The notes under the pieces: generated by a model
Seen by the model: the letters and a program-made list of their open reading frames with translations, nothing else
Database searches by the model: none
Told to the model about the DNA's origin: nothing
Part shown: in pieces, positions 1-5,530 of the stretch
Position numbering within the stretch: position 1 is the stretch's first letter
Layout of the letters: each line of letters opens with the position of its first letter
Program-made: the position numbers and the translations under genes
DNA from: Alphaproteobacteria bacterium
GTDB lineage: Bacteria > Pseudomonadota > Alphaproteobacteria > Rhizobiales > Beijerinckiaceae
Reading direction: 5' to 3'
Assembly: GCA_009920595.1 (NCBI GenBank)
Contig: RFZR01000112.1
Coordinates: 1 to 5,872, forward strand
Length of the DNA stretch: 5,872 bases

Positions 1-1025
1 GCTTCTTGAACGCCTGTGGCGCCAAGCGAATGACCTGTCAGCGATTTCGTTGCGGAGATCGGTGGGCATTTCGAACCAAACACTTCGCGGATTGCTTCAA
101 TCTCTTTCACATCACCAACCGGAGTCGATGTGGCATGCGGATTGATGTAATCAATCGGAACATGAACAGTTGAAAGAGCCTGCCGCATGCAGCGCACAGC
201 GCCTTCACCCGATGGTGCCACCATGTCGTGACCGTCGGAGGTTGCGCCATAGCCAACGACTTCACCGTAAATTCGTGCGCCACGCGCTTTTGCGTGCTCA
301 AGCTCTTCAAGTACAAGCACGCCAGCGCCACCGGCTATTACGAAACCATCGCGGTTCTTATCATAAGCGCGCGAGGCTGTTTTTGGCGTGTCATTATATT
401 TCGATGACATCGCGCCCATCGCGTCAAAAAGTTCAGAGAGAGTCCAATCGAGCTCTTCGCATCCACCGGCGAAAACAATATCCTGCTTACCCCATTGAAT
501 GAGTTCATAGGCATTGCCAATGCAATGATTGGATGTCGCACAGGCTGATGAAATTGAATAATTGACGCCCTTGATTTTGAACCAGGTTGCAAGTGTTGCC
601 GATGCTGTTGACGACATGCTCTTCGGAACAGCGAATGGACCAATGCGCTTCGGTCCACCTTTCTCACGTGTAATGTCTGCAGCTTCGACAATGGTCCGCG
701 TGGACGGACCACCCGAACCCATCACAATGCCGGTACGTTCATTTGAAATGTCGCGCTCTTCAAGGCCGGCATCGAGAATGGCCTGATCCATTGCGACATG
801 ATTCCATGCCGTTCCCACAGCGTGAAAACGCATCGCACGGCGATCAACAATCTCATTCGGATCCAGTGTCGGCGCGCCATGAACCTGGCAACGAAAACCA
901 AGTTCAGAATAGCGCTCCGCGCGTATGATGCCAGAACGGGCTTCATAAAGCGAAGCCAGCACTTCCTGCGTGTTATTGCCGATCGAGGACACAATCCCCA
1001 TGCCGGTGACGACGACGCGTCTCAT
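1..1025 (-). CDS. fabB: 3-oxoacyl-ACP synthase I (FabB), C-terminus cut by window edge
   Basis: Cytoplasmic condensing enzyme of type II fatty acid synthesis. It joins malonyl-ACP to an acyl-ACP and, in the FabA/FabB pathway, elongates the cis-3-decenoyl intermediate so that unsaturated chains form. 341 complete codons are visible of about 405 expected; the frame is open to the left edge. The protein begins MRRVVVTGMGIVSSIGNN. The active-site Cys162 lies in SISSACATS, His297 in NPHATSTPVGD, and Lys327 and His332 in SATKSLTGHSLGA. Each is exactly one residue below the E. coli FabB number (163, 298, 328, 333), so family and start are well supported. Start 1025 has AAGGAG six bases upstream; an in-frame ATG at 1040 lies upstream of that Shine-Dalgarno and is unlikely. 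It follows fabA on the same strand after 74 bases and is probably cotranscribed. In rhizobia fabI usually follows, which would be off the window. Confidence 0.96.
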   Translation of the reverse strand, partial: MRRVVVTGMGIVSSIGNNTQEVLASLYEARSGIIRAERYSELGFRCQVHGAPTLDPNEIVDRRAMRFHAVGTAWNHVAMDQAILDAGLEERDISNERTGIVMGSGGPSTRTIVEAADITREKGGPKRIGPFAVPKSMSSTASATLATWFKIKGVNYSISSACATSNHCIGNAYELIQWGKQDIVFAGGCEELDWTLSELFDAMGAMSSKYNDTPKTASRAYDKNRDGFVIAGGAGVLVLEELEHAKARGARIYGEVVGYGATSDGHDMVAPSGEGAVRCMRQALSTVHVPIDYINPHATSTPVGDVKEIEAIREVFGSKCPPISATKSLTGHSLGATGVQE

Positions 1026-1031
1026 ACTCAT

Positions 1032-1037
1032 CTCCTT
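1032..1037 (-). promoter_or_regulatory. Ribosome binding site of fabB
   Basis: The minus strand reads AAGGAG, then six bases, then ATG at 1025. This near-perfect Shine-Dalgarno decides the fabB start against the in-frame ATG at 1040. Confidence 0.85.
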
Positions 1038-1044
1038 CATGACA

Positions 1045-1077
1045 ACCGAAACCTGATAGAAAATTTCAGGCTTCGAT
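1045..1077 (-). promoter_or_regulatory. RNA hairpin between fabA and fabB
   Basis: On the minus strand ATCGAAGCCTGA pairs with TCAGGTTTCGGT across a 9-base loop, giving 12 pairs of which two are G-U. Both imperfect positions (1046/1076 and 1051/1071) are G-U in minus-strand RNA but C-A mismatches in plus-strand RNA, so the structure belongs to the fabA-to-fabB transcript. No T-run follows and the fabB Shine-Dalgarno starts 7 bases later, so an intrinsic terminator is unlikely. A processing, stabilising or translation-tuning element fits better; its function is inferred. Confidence 0.5.
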
Positions 1078-1099
1078 CACTCAATTGATGTCTTTTTCG

Positions 1100-1606
1100 T
1101 TACGCTGTTTTGAACAGGCCGACGCGAAGATCATGCGCCTCATAAATCCGGCGTCCATCCGCTTCGAGATGGCCATCGGCAATACCGAGAACAAGTTTCG
1201 ACCGAAACACGCGTTTCAGATTCACGGTGTAAACAACTTGCTTCACGCTCGGCAAAACTTGATCAATGAATTTCACTTCGCCAACACCGAGCGCACGGCC
1301 GCGCCCTTCCGCGCCCAACCAGCCAAGAAAAAAGCCGCATAATTGCCAGAGCGCATCAAGACCAAGACAGCCCGGCATCACGGGGTCGCCTTGGAAATGG
1401 CAGGGGAAGAACCAGAGATCGGGTTTGATCGCAAATTCTGCGCGGATCACGCCTTTGCCAAATTCACCGCCCGTCTCGGAGACCTCGGCAATTCGATCAA
1501 ACATCAGCATCGGCGGCAGCGGCAATTGCGCGTTTCCGGGGCCAAACAATTCACCCCGCCCGCAGGCCAACAAATCTTCATATTCATAACTCGAACGTTG
1601 CGTCAT
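1100..1606 (-). CDS. fabA: 3-hydroxydecanoyl-ACP dehydratase/isomerase (FabA)
   Basis: Dehydrates 3-hydroxydecanoyl-ACP and isomerises trans-2- to cis-3-decenoyl-ACP, the step that commits carbon to unsaturated fatty acids; a cytoplasmic homodimer in the known family. 168 residues, close to the usual 170 or so. The catalytic pair is visible: His70 in FFPCHFQGDPVMPG and Asp84 in CLGLDALWQLCGFFLGWLG, matching the E. coli positions. The hotdog-fold strand GRALGVGEVKF (103-113) and the C-terminal IYEAHDLRVGLF are typical. Start 1606 gives the family N-terminus MTQRSSYEYEDLLACGRGELFG. The frame stays open upstream to 1927, but that part is low-complexity Arg/Gly and lies antisense to irr, so it is not coding. 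The Shine-Dalgarno is weak (GGAT), which makes the start the less certain element. First gene of a fabA-fabB operon, divergent from irr. Confidence 0.95.
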   Translation of the reverse strand: MTQRSSYEYEDLLACGRGELFGPGNAQLPLPPMLMFDRIAEVSETGGEFGKGVIRAEFAIKPDLWFFPCHFQGDPVMPGCLGLDALWQLCGFFLGWLGAEGRGRALGVGEVKFIDQVLPSVKQVVYTVNLKRVFRSKLVLGIADGHLEADGRRIYEAHDLRVGLFKTA

Positions 1607-1726
1607 AGCCGATCCGTACTGTTGTCCCAGTCTGCTGCGCCGCCTGTTGGCGGTGGCTCCCCTCTTTTGTCCACCCTCCGTAACATAGGCAACCCCCAGC
1701 TGAAAGATCGCAAACGGGTTGCACAG
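1607..1726. promoter_or_regulatory. Divergent control region between fabA and irr
   Basis: 120 bases separate the two start codons and must hold the promoters of both genes. I found no hexamer pair with acceptable spacing in either direction and no TTTAGAA/TTCTAAA-like iron control element. The only clear structure is a short inverted repeat at 1640-1653, CCGCC TGTT GGCGG, which would fall in the fabA leader and could equally be chance in GC-rich DNA. Confidence 0.4.
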
Positions 1727-2230
1727 ATGGCTTCCAACGCCTATCTTTGGGGCATGTCGAACCTTTCTACCCCGTCTGCGGCGCCTTCCGCCACCGCTAC
1801 GGCCTCCAAGGCCGGGCGCGGCTGCGTCTATAGCGAAGTGAAATCGCGCTTGCAGGGTGCGGGTCTGCGCCCGACGCGTCAAAGAATGGGTTTGGGATGG
1901 CTGCTTTTTGCCAAAGGTGACCGCCATTTGACCGCTGAAGGGCTTTATGAAGAGGCTCTGAAGGCAAAAGTCCCAGTTTCACTGGCGACCGTCTACAATA
2001 CGCTGCACCAATTCACCGAAGCCGGCCTGATCCGGGAAATCGCTGTTGAAGGGGCCAAAACCCATTTCGACACCAAAGCGACCAATCACCATCATTTCTA
2101 CATCGAAGGCGAAAATCGTCTGATCGATATCGAGGGCAGCGATATTGATGTCGCGAGCCTGCCCAGCGTGCCCGAAGGGATGGAAATCGCCCGCGTTGAC
2201 GTGGTCGTGCGCCTTCGCCGTAAGGTCTGA
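1727..2230 (+). CDS. irr: Iron response regulator Irr (Fur family)
   Basis: DNA-binding regulator that in rhizobia is active under iron limitation and is inactivated or degraded when heme is available, controlling heme synthesis and iron storage genes. 167 residues from ATG 1727. The winged-helix domain spans about 36-110: LRPTRQR (47-53), LFAKGDRHLTAEGLYEEA, then the recognition-helix stretch VPVSLATVYNTLHQFTEAG (82-100). The dimerisation part begins with the triple His 121-123 in NHHHFYIE, a second heme site in Bradyrhizobium Irr, and ends ARVDVVVRLRRKV. These motifs separate Irr from canonical Fur. Oddity: the N-terminal heme motif, GCP in Bradyrhizobium, reads GCV (Cys33-Val34), so the Cys is kept and the Pro is lost. 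The start is uncertain: 1727 has only GGG eight bases upstream, and in-frame ATG 1754 would give 158 residues. The frame is open back to 1343, but that part is antisense to fabA. Divergent from fabA, convergent with the SH3 gene. Confidence 0.92.
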   Translation: MASNAYLWGMSNLSTPSAAPSATATASKAGRGCVYSEVKSRLQGAGLRPTRQRMGLGWLLFAKGDRHLTAEGLYEEALKAKVPVSLATVYNTLHQFTEAGLIREIAVEGAKTHFDTKATNHHHFYIEGENRLIDIEGSDIDVASLPSVPEGMEIARVDVVVRLRRKV

Positions 2231-2239
2231 GCGCCGCTT

Positions 2240-2779
2240 TCAGTCGAATTTATCGTCCGGATAGACGCCCCAGAGCTGACTTTGGGGGACATAACCGTCA
2301 AATTTCTGCCCCTCGGCACCCTCACCGACAATCCGACACCATTTCAAATCACAGGTGCGCACCACGCCGAGCACATTTGGCATGAGCGCGGCAATCATCG
2401 GGGCGGCGTCATCGGGTTTTGAACGCAAAGCGACCGGTTTGTCTTTGCCCCACGGCGCCACCAGAGCGGTGCGGCGCCCCGACAAGAGGCTGTGAAGCAC
2501 CCAACCTTCTGCCCCTTCGGAATCGCGAATGCGCCGCCATGTTTCAAATTCTGCAATGATTTCAACGGGTAACCCAGCCTTCTCGTAAATCCATTTGGTC
2601 CGATGCTCTTTGCTTGGCCCCTCGCGGAGATTAACTCGATCCGATTTCAGGCTGGCAAAGCGGGGCAAAGGCAAATTCGACGCCGAACCGACCGCCGTTT
2701 CTGCCGCAAGAGCGGGAGCGCTCAGGCCGAGACCGGAGAGAACACAAAGAGCTGCGATGGCGCGTTTCACGCTATTCAT
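2240..2779 (-). CDS. Exported SH3-like domain protein
   Basis: 179 residues with a Sec signal peptide: MNSVKR, a hydrophobic core to about residue 20, and a likely cut after APALA (25/26), so the mature protein should be periplasmic. Two bacterial SH3-like units follow. The first, about 44-103, has RVNLREGPSKEHRTKWIYEK and GWVLHSLLSG. The second, about 104-171, has VALRSKPDDAAPMIAALM, a Cys143/Cys148 pair in TCDLKWCRI, and the ending GYVPQSQLWGVYPD. This layout matches the alphaproteobacterial SH3-domain family of COG3807. Such domains usually bind peptides or cell-wall material; the actual partner is unknown. The two Cys could form a disulfide in the periplasm (inference). Start 2779 has AAGGA four bases upstream and gives a clean signal peptide; ATG 2806 is an alternative (188 residues). 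Its stop is 9 bases from the irr stop, and it is divergent from the dehydrogenase gene. Confidence 0.85.
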   Translation of the reverse strand: MNSVKRAIAALCVLSGLGLSAPALAAETAVGSASNLPLPRFASLKSDRVNLREGPSKEHRTKWIYEKAGLPVEIIAEFETWRRIRDSEGAEGWVLHSLLSGRRTALVAPWGKDKPVALRSKPDDAAPMIAALMPNVLGVVRTCDLKWCRIVGEGAEGQKFDGYVPQSQLWGVYPDDKFD

Positions 2780-2966
2780 CCGGTCCTTCACTGATCGGCC
2801 TTCCATCGCCCGTTGTTTTTCATTTGTGGCATCGCTAGAGAAAAATGAAGTGATGGTCACGCGCGCCACTTCGTCACAGATTTTGTGTGAAGCGCGGCGG
2901 GTTAAGACTTGGTAAAGACGTTGAGCCCGCGCAAGAGTGAGGCGCAAGCGAAAAGGGAAACTGTTC
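2780..2966. promoter_or_regulatory. Divergent control region, SH3 gene / dehydrogenase
   Basis: 187 bases without a gene, expected to carry promoters in both directions. Two short inverted repeats are visible: GAAGTG (2847-2852) against CACTTC (2867-2872), and TCACA (2874-2878) against TGTGA (2886-2890). They nearly abut and could mark a regulator site, but five- and six-base arms are weak evidence. I could not place a convincing -35/-10 pair. A GGGA at 2955-2958 is the likely Shine-Dalgarno for ATG 2967. Confidence 0.35.
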
Positions 2967-3945
2967 ATGCCCCAACAAAAGCCGCTTGTTGTCGTCACGC
3001 GTCGACTGCCAGACACAATTGAGACGCGCATGCGCGAATTGTTCAAGGCGTCGCTCAATATCGATGACCACGCGATGAGCAAAGATGAATTGATCGAAGC
3101 GGTTAAATCCGCAGATGTTCTCGTGCCTACCGTAACGGATGAAATCGATGCCGATATTATTGCGGCGGCGGGTCCACAGTTAAAAATGATCGCGAATTTC
3201 GGCAATGGCGTTGATCACATTGATCTCAACGCAGCGCGCGAACGCGGCATAACAGTAACGAACACACCCGGTGTTTTGACCGATGATACGGCCGATATGA
3301 CGATGGCGCTTATTCTTTCAGTTTCGCGTCGCATCGCGGAAGGCGCGCGCGTCATCCCTGAAGGCAATTTCCATGGCTGGTCACCGACATGGATGCTTGG
3401 TCACCGCATCACCGGAAAACGTTTGGGCATTGTGGGGATGGGTCGCATCGGGCAAGCTCTTGCACGTCGTGCGAAAGCTTTTGGGCTGCAGGTTCACTAT
3501 CACAATCGCAAACCGGTTGCGCCATCCATCGAGCAAGAGCTTGAAGCCACCTATTGGGATTCACTCGATCAAATGCTCGCACGTATGGATATTGTTTCGG
3601 TGAATTGCCCGCACACACCGGCGACTTATCATTTGCTCTCAGGGCGTCGTCTCAAACTTTTGAAACGCGATGCCATTCTTGTAAACACCGCACGCGGTGA
3701 AATCATCGATGAAACCGCGTTGATTAAAATGTTAGAAGCAGGAGAACTCGCTGGTGCGGGTCTCGATGTGTTTGAACATGAACATGTTGAAACTCGCCAA
3801 GCAACACAAAATTGTTGTGTTGCCTCACATGGGTTCAGCCACCGTCGAAGGCCGCATTGAAATGGGCGAGAAGGTGATTATCAATATCCGCACGTTCATG
3901 GACGGCCATCGTCCACCCGACCGCGTGATTGCTGCGTTGGTGTGA
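2967..3945 (+). pseudogene. gyaR: D-2-hydroxyacid dehydrogenase (glyoxylate reductase type), frameshifted
   Basis: NAD(P)H-dependent reductase of 2-oxoacids such as glyoxylate. From ATG 2967 the first frame has an N-terminal catalytic half, the NAD-binding GMGRIG (157-162), and catalytic Arg243 (TARGE) and Glu272 (GLDVFEHE). HNRK at 179-182 after the second strand hints at NADPH preference. After Glu272 the frame becomes meaningless and stops at 3860 (297 residues). The true C-terminus continues in the +1 frame from about 3784: MLKLAKQHKIVVLPHMGSAT, with the catalytic His codon at 3826-3828, to the stop at 3943-3945. Relatives, from memory, read FEHEPAVNPKLLKLAK here, so about 17 bases are missing after 3783; adding them gives 331 residues, the normal length. 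The visible product lacks the catalytic His and should be inactive. The rest looks intact, so the loss is recent or an assembly error. The GTG at 2937 is less likely as start than 2967, which has GGGA eight bases upstream. Confidence 0.85.
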
Positions 3946-3959
3946 TTAAAGTTGACTCA

Positions 3960-3983
3960 GGGCTTACGCAATAGCGTAAGCCC
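3960..3983. terminator. Bidirectional hairpin between convergent genes
   Basis: Perfect 10-bp inverted repeat GGGCTTACGC / GCGTAAGCCC with loop AATA. It lies 14 bases after the dehydrogenase stop (3945) and 13 bases after the cysK stop (3997), so it is placed symmetrically for both. Neither side carries a T-run, so it is not a classic intrinsic terminator; it may stop transcription weakly or protect 3' ends of both messages. Confidence 0.65.
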
Positions 3984-3996
3984 GATTGCCTATAAC

Positions 3997-4959
3997 TCAC
4001 AAACCTTCAAACAAAGCTGTCGAGAGATAACGCTCGGCGAAGCTTGGAATGATGATCACGATATTCTTGCCTTTTGACTCAGGCCGCGCGGCAATTTCTA
4101 ATGCCGCAGCTACGGCAGCGCCCGATGAAATTCCTGTCGGAATGCCTTCAAGACGAGCAAGCAATCGTGCAGTATCAAATGCCGTTTGATTGCCGATGCG
4201 CACGACTTCATCAATCACAGAGCGATCAAGAATATCGGGTACAAAGCCAGCACCAATGCCTTGAATTTTATGCGGACCCGGATTGCCGCCTGACAACACA
4301 GGCGAATCTTCCGGTTCAACCGCAACGACTTTGACTTGCGGTTTGCGTGATTTCAAAACTTGTCCCACGCCGGTGATCGTACCGCCTGTGCCAACACCTG
4401 AGATGAAAATATCGACGCCACCCTCCGTATCATTCCAGATTTCTTCAGCCGTTGTTTTGCGATGAATGTCAGGATTGGCAGGGTTCTTGAATTGTTGCGG
4501 AATTACAGCGCCGGGAATTGACGCTTTCAATTCTTCAGCCTTTGCGATCGCGCCTTTCATACCGAGAGGTGCAGGAGTCAATTCGAGTTCTGCGCCAAGC
4601 AATGCAAGCATTTTGCGACGCTCAATCGACATGGATTCAGGCATCACAAGAATGAGACGATAACCACGCGCAGCGGCCACGAAAGCGAGTGCAATACCCG
4701 TATTGCCCGATGTTGGTTCAATCAATGTTGCGCCCGGCTTGATGACGCCTTGTTGCTCAAGTGCATCAATCATATTGACGCCAATGCGATCTTTCACGCT
4801 CGCAATCGGATTAAAAAATTCGAGCTTGGCAAGAAGATGCGCATGCACGCCCTTCTCCTTCGCAAGACGATCAAGGCGCACAATCGGCGTATCGCCAATC
4901 GTATCAGTGATCGATTGATAGATCCGGCCGCGGCCGGGTTTTGGATGCGCATGAGCCAT
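3997..4959 (-). CDS. cysK: Cysteine synthase A (O-acetylserine sulfhydrylase)
   Basis: PLP enzyme of the cytoplasm that makes L-cysteine from O-acetylserine and sulfide, the last step of sulfate assimilation. 320 residues, normal for the family. The PLP lysine is Lys56 in NPIASVKDRIG; the substrate loop is PTSGNTG (82-88); the PLP phosphate site is GVGTGGTITG (188-197). SGGNPGPHKIQGIGAGF (223-239), GISSGAA (276-282) and the C-terminal PSFAERYLSTALF, where relatives commonly have PSFGERYLS, all support CysK over CysM or cystathionine beta-synthase. The start at 4959 is chosen because AGGAG ends nine bases upstream; the in-frame ATG at 4968 directly abuts that AGGAG. It follows an Rrf2 regulator gene after 83 AT-rich bases that hold a candidate promoter and operator, so it is probably transcribed both from there and by read-through. 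Its GC content looks lower than that of the Rrf2 gene. Confidence 0.96.
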   Translation of the reverse strand: MAHAHPKPGRGRIYQSITDTIGDTPIVRLDRLAKEKGVHAHLLAKLEFFNPIASVKDRIGVNMIDALEQQGVIKPGATLIEPTSGNTGIALAFVAAARGYRLILVMPESMSIERRKMLALLGAELELTPAPLGMKGAIAKAEELKASIPGAVIPQQFKNPANPDIHRKTTAEEIWNDTEGGVDIFISGVGTGGTITGVGQVLKSRKPQVKVVAVEPEDSPVLSGGNPGPHKIQGIGAGFVPDILDRSVIDEVVRIGNQTAFDTARLLARLEGIPTGISSGAAVAAALEIAARPESKGKNIVIIIPSFAERYLSTALFEGL

Positions 4960-4968
4960 GATGATCAT

Positions 4969-4973
4969 CTCCT
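4969..4973 (-). promoter_or_regulatory. Ribosome binding site of cysK
   Basis: AGGAG on the minus strand, nine bases before ATG 4959 and directly touching ATG 4968. Its position favours 4959 as the start. Confidence 0.75.
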
Positions 4974-5022
4974 GAAAGGGACTATTGATCGGTCATTACC
5001 TTATTTTACATAAATTGTCGAT

Positions 5023-5035
5023 AATTATATTAATT
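5023..5035 (-). promoter_or_regulatory. Candidate cysK promoter -10 box within an inverted repeat
   Basis: The plus strand reads AATTA TAT TAATT, a perfect 13-base inverted repeat. On the minus strand the hexamer TATAAT (5029-5024) lies inside it, which would start a message with a leader of roughly 58 bases before cysK. No good -35 hexamer is found at 16 to 18 bases, so the promoter would be weak or activator-dependent. A dimeric regulator at the repeat would cover the -10 box; the Rrf2 protein encoded next door is the obvious candidate (inference). AT-rich intergenic DNA makes such repeats fairly likely by chance. Confidence 0.4.
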
Positions 5036-5042
5036 CACATGT

Positions 5043-5492
5043 CTATATTGAGAAATCCGCAGCATCAGGCCCAGAGATCAAGCCACGCGCTTGGGCTGCG
5101 TCACAAAGCACCTCGACCGTGATGCCATCAAGATGGGCCAAAAACGCATGGCTTGCCGTTTTCACCTCGGGTTCGACCACCAAATCAACGAGTTTTGAGT
5201 GGGGTTCGGGGATCGAGGCATCGTCCTCCGCTGAGGACATGGCGGCGCGCACGATCTGCCCGGCGGTGAGGCGACGACGTTCGCTCGCGAGCTCATAACC
5301 GCCGCGCGGGCCGCGCACGCCTTTGAGGATGCCGGCGCGCACAAGCGCCTGCAAAAGCGTTTCAAGATGGCGAGGTGGTAAACGATGGCGGTCGGCCAAG
5401 GCTTTGGCAGGAACCGGATCGGGCCGGGCATGGAGCGCCACATCAACGACCGCGGCGATGGCCAACATGCTGCGACGGGAGAGTAAATTCAT
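5043..5492 (-). CDS. Rrf2-family transcriptional regulator without Fe-S cysteines
   Basis: 149 residues, the usual Rrf2 size. The N-terminus MNLLSRRSMLAIAAVVDVALHA matches the family's first helix, the helix-turn-helix covers about 28-55 (AKALADRHRLPPRHLETLLQAL), and the wing reads VRGPRGGYELA (59-69), the family signature. Members such as IscR, NsrR and RirA bind a cluster through three Cys at about 90-110; that stretch here (SSAEDDASIPEPHSKLVD) has none, and the only Cys is Cys130 near the end. It therefore resembles cluster-free members such as CymR of Bacillus, which controls cysteine metabolism with CysK as partner. Lying directly upstream of cysK on the same strand, it may regulate sulfur assimilation (inference). 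The start is chosen for the family N-terminus; ATG 5501 would add three residues. It begins 38 bases after the dut stop, so dut, this gene and cysK could share a transcript. Confidence 0.88.
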   Translation of the reverse strand: MNLLSRRSMLAIAAVVDVALHARPDPVPAKALADRHRLPPRHLETLLQALVRAGILKGVRGPRGGYELASERRRLTAGQIVRAAMSSAEDDASIPEPHSKLVDLVVEPEVKTASHAFLAHLDGITVEVLCDAAQARGLISGPDAADFSI

Positions 5493-5501
5493 AGCCAACA
5501 T

Positions 5502-5523
5502 CCTTCCCTTGGGCCCGGGAAAG
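5502..5523 (-). promoter_or_regulatory. Hairpin covering the ribosome binding site of the Rrf2 gene
   Basis: In minus-strand RNA CUUUCCC (5523-5517) pairs with GGGAAGG (5508-5502) over an 8-base loop GGGCCCAA: seven pairs including one G-U. The right arm is the purine-rich Shine-Dalgarno stretch AAGGGAAGG just before the start codons at 5501 and 5492, so the fold would hide it. The dut stop lies 8 bases upstream of the hairpin, so ribosomes ending dut could open it, coupling translation. The role is inferred. Confidence 0.4.
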
Positions 5524-5530
5524 ACGTGGA

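Noticed and set aside
722..994. 90-residue open frame on the minus strand inside fabB
   Set aside because: Same-strand out-of-frame shadow of fabB; the fabB frame carries all catalytic motifs and is not listed as closed only because its stop lies outside the window.
1..1025. Possible frameshift in fabB, suggested by the absence of a long closed frame
   Set aside because: Manual translation from 1025 to base 3 is continuous and places Cys162, His297 and His332 exactly as expected; the gene is simply cut by the window edge.
1640..1653. CCGCC TGTT GGCGG hairpin in the fabA leader as a regulatory element
   Set aside because: A five-base stem in GC-rich DNA is easily expected by chance, and nothing around it supports a role.
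1343..1726. Upstream extension of the irr frame
   Set aside because: Antisense to fabA, with no Fur-family similarity; Irr is full length from 1727 or 1754.
1607..1927. Upstream extension of the fabA frame to ATG 1927
   Set aside because: The extra residues are Arg/Gly-rich without family similarity and lie antisense to the irr N-terminal coding region; FabA is complete at 168 residues from 1606.
2874..2890. Possible CRP/FNR-type site from TCACA and TGTGA
   Set aside because: The arms are in the opposite order (TCACA then TGTGA) and the spacer is 7, so it does not match the TGTGA-N6-TCACA consensus.
2807..3205. Upstream extension of the SH3 protein frame
   Set aside because: Overlaps the dehydrogenase coding region in antisense and would bury the clear signal peptide starting at 2779.
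5043..5492. Calling the Rrf2 protein IscR, NsrR or RirA
   Set aside because: These carry three cluster-binding cysteines between about residues 90 and 110; this protein has none there.
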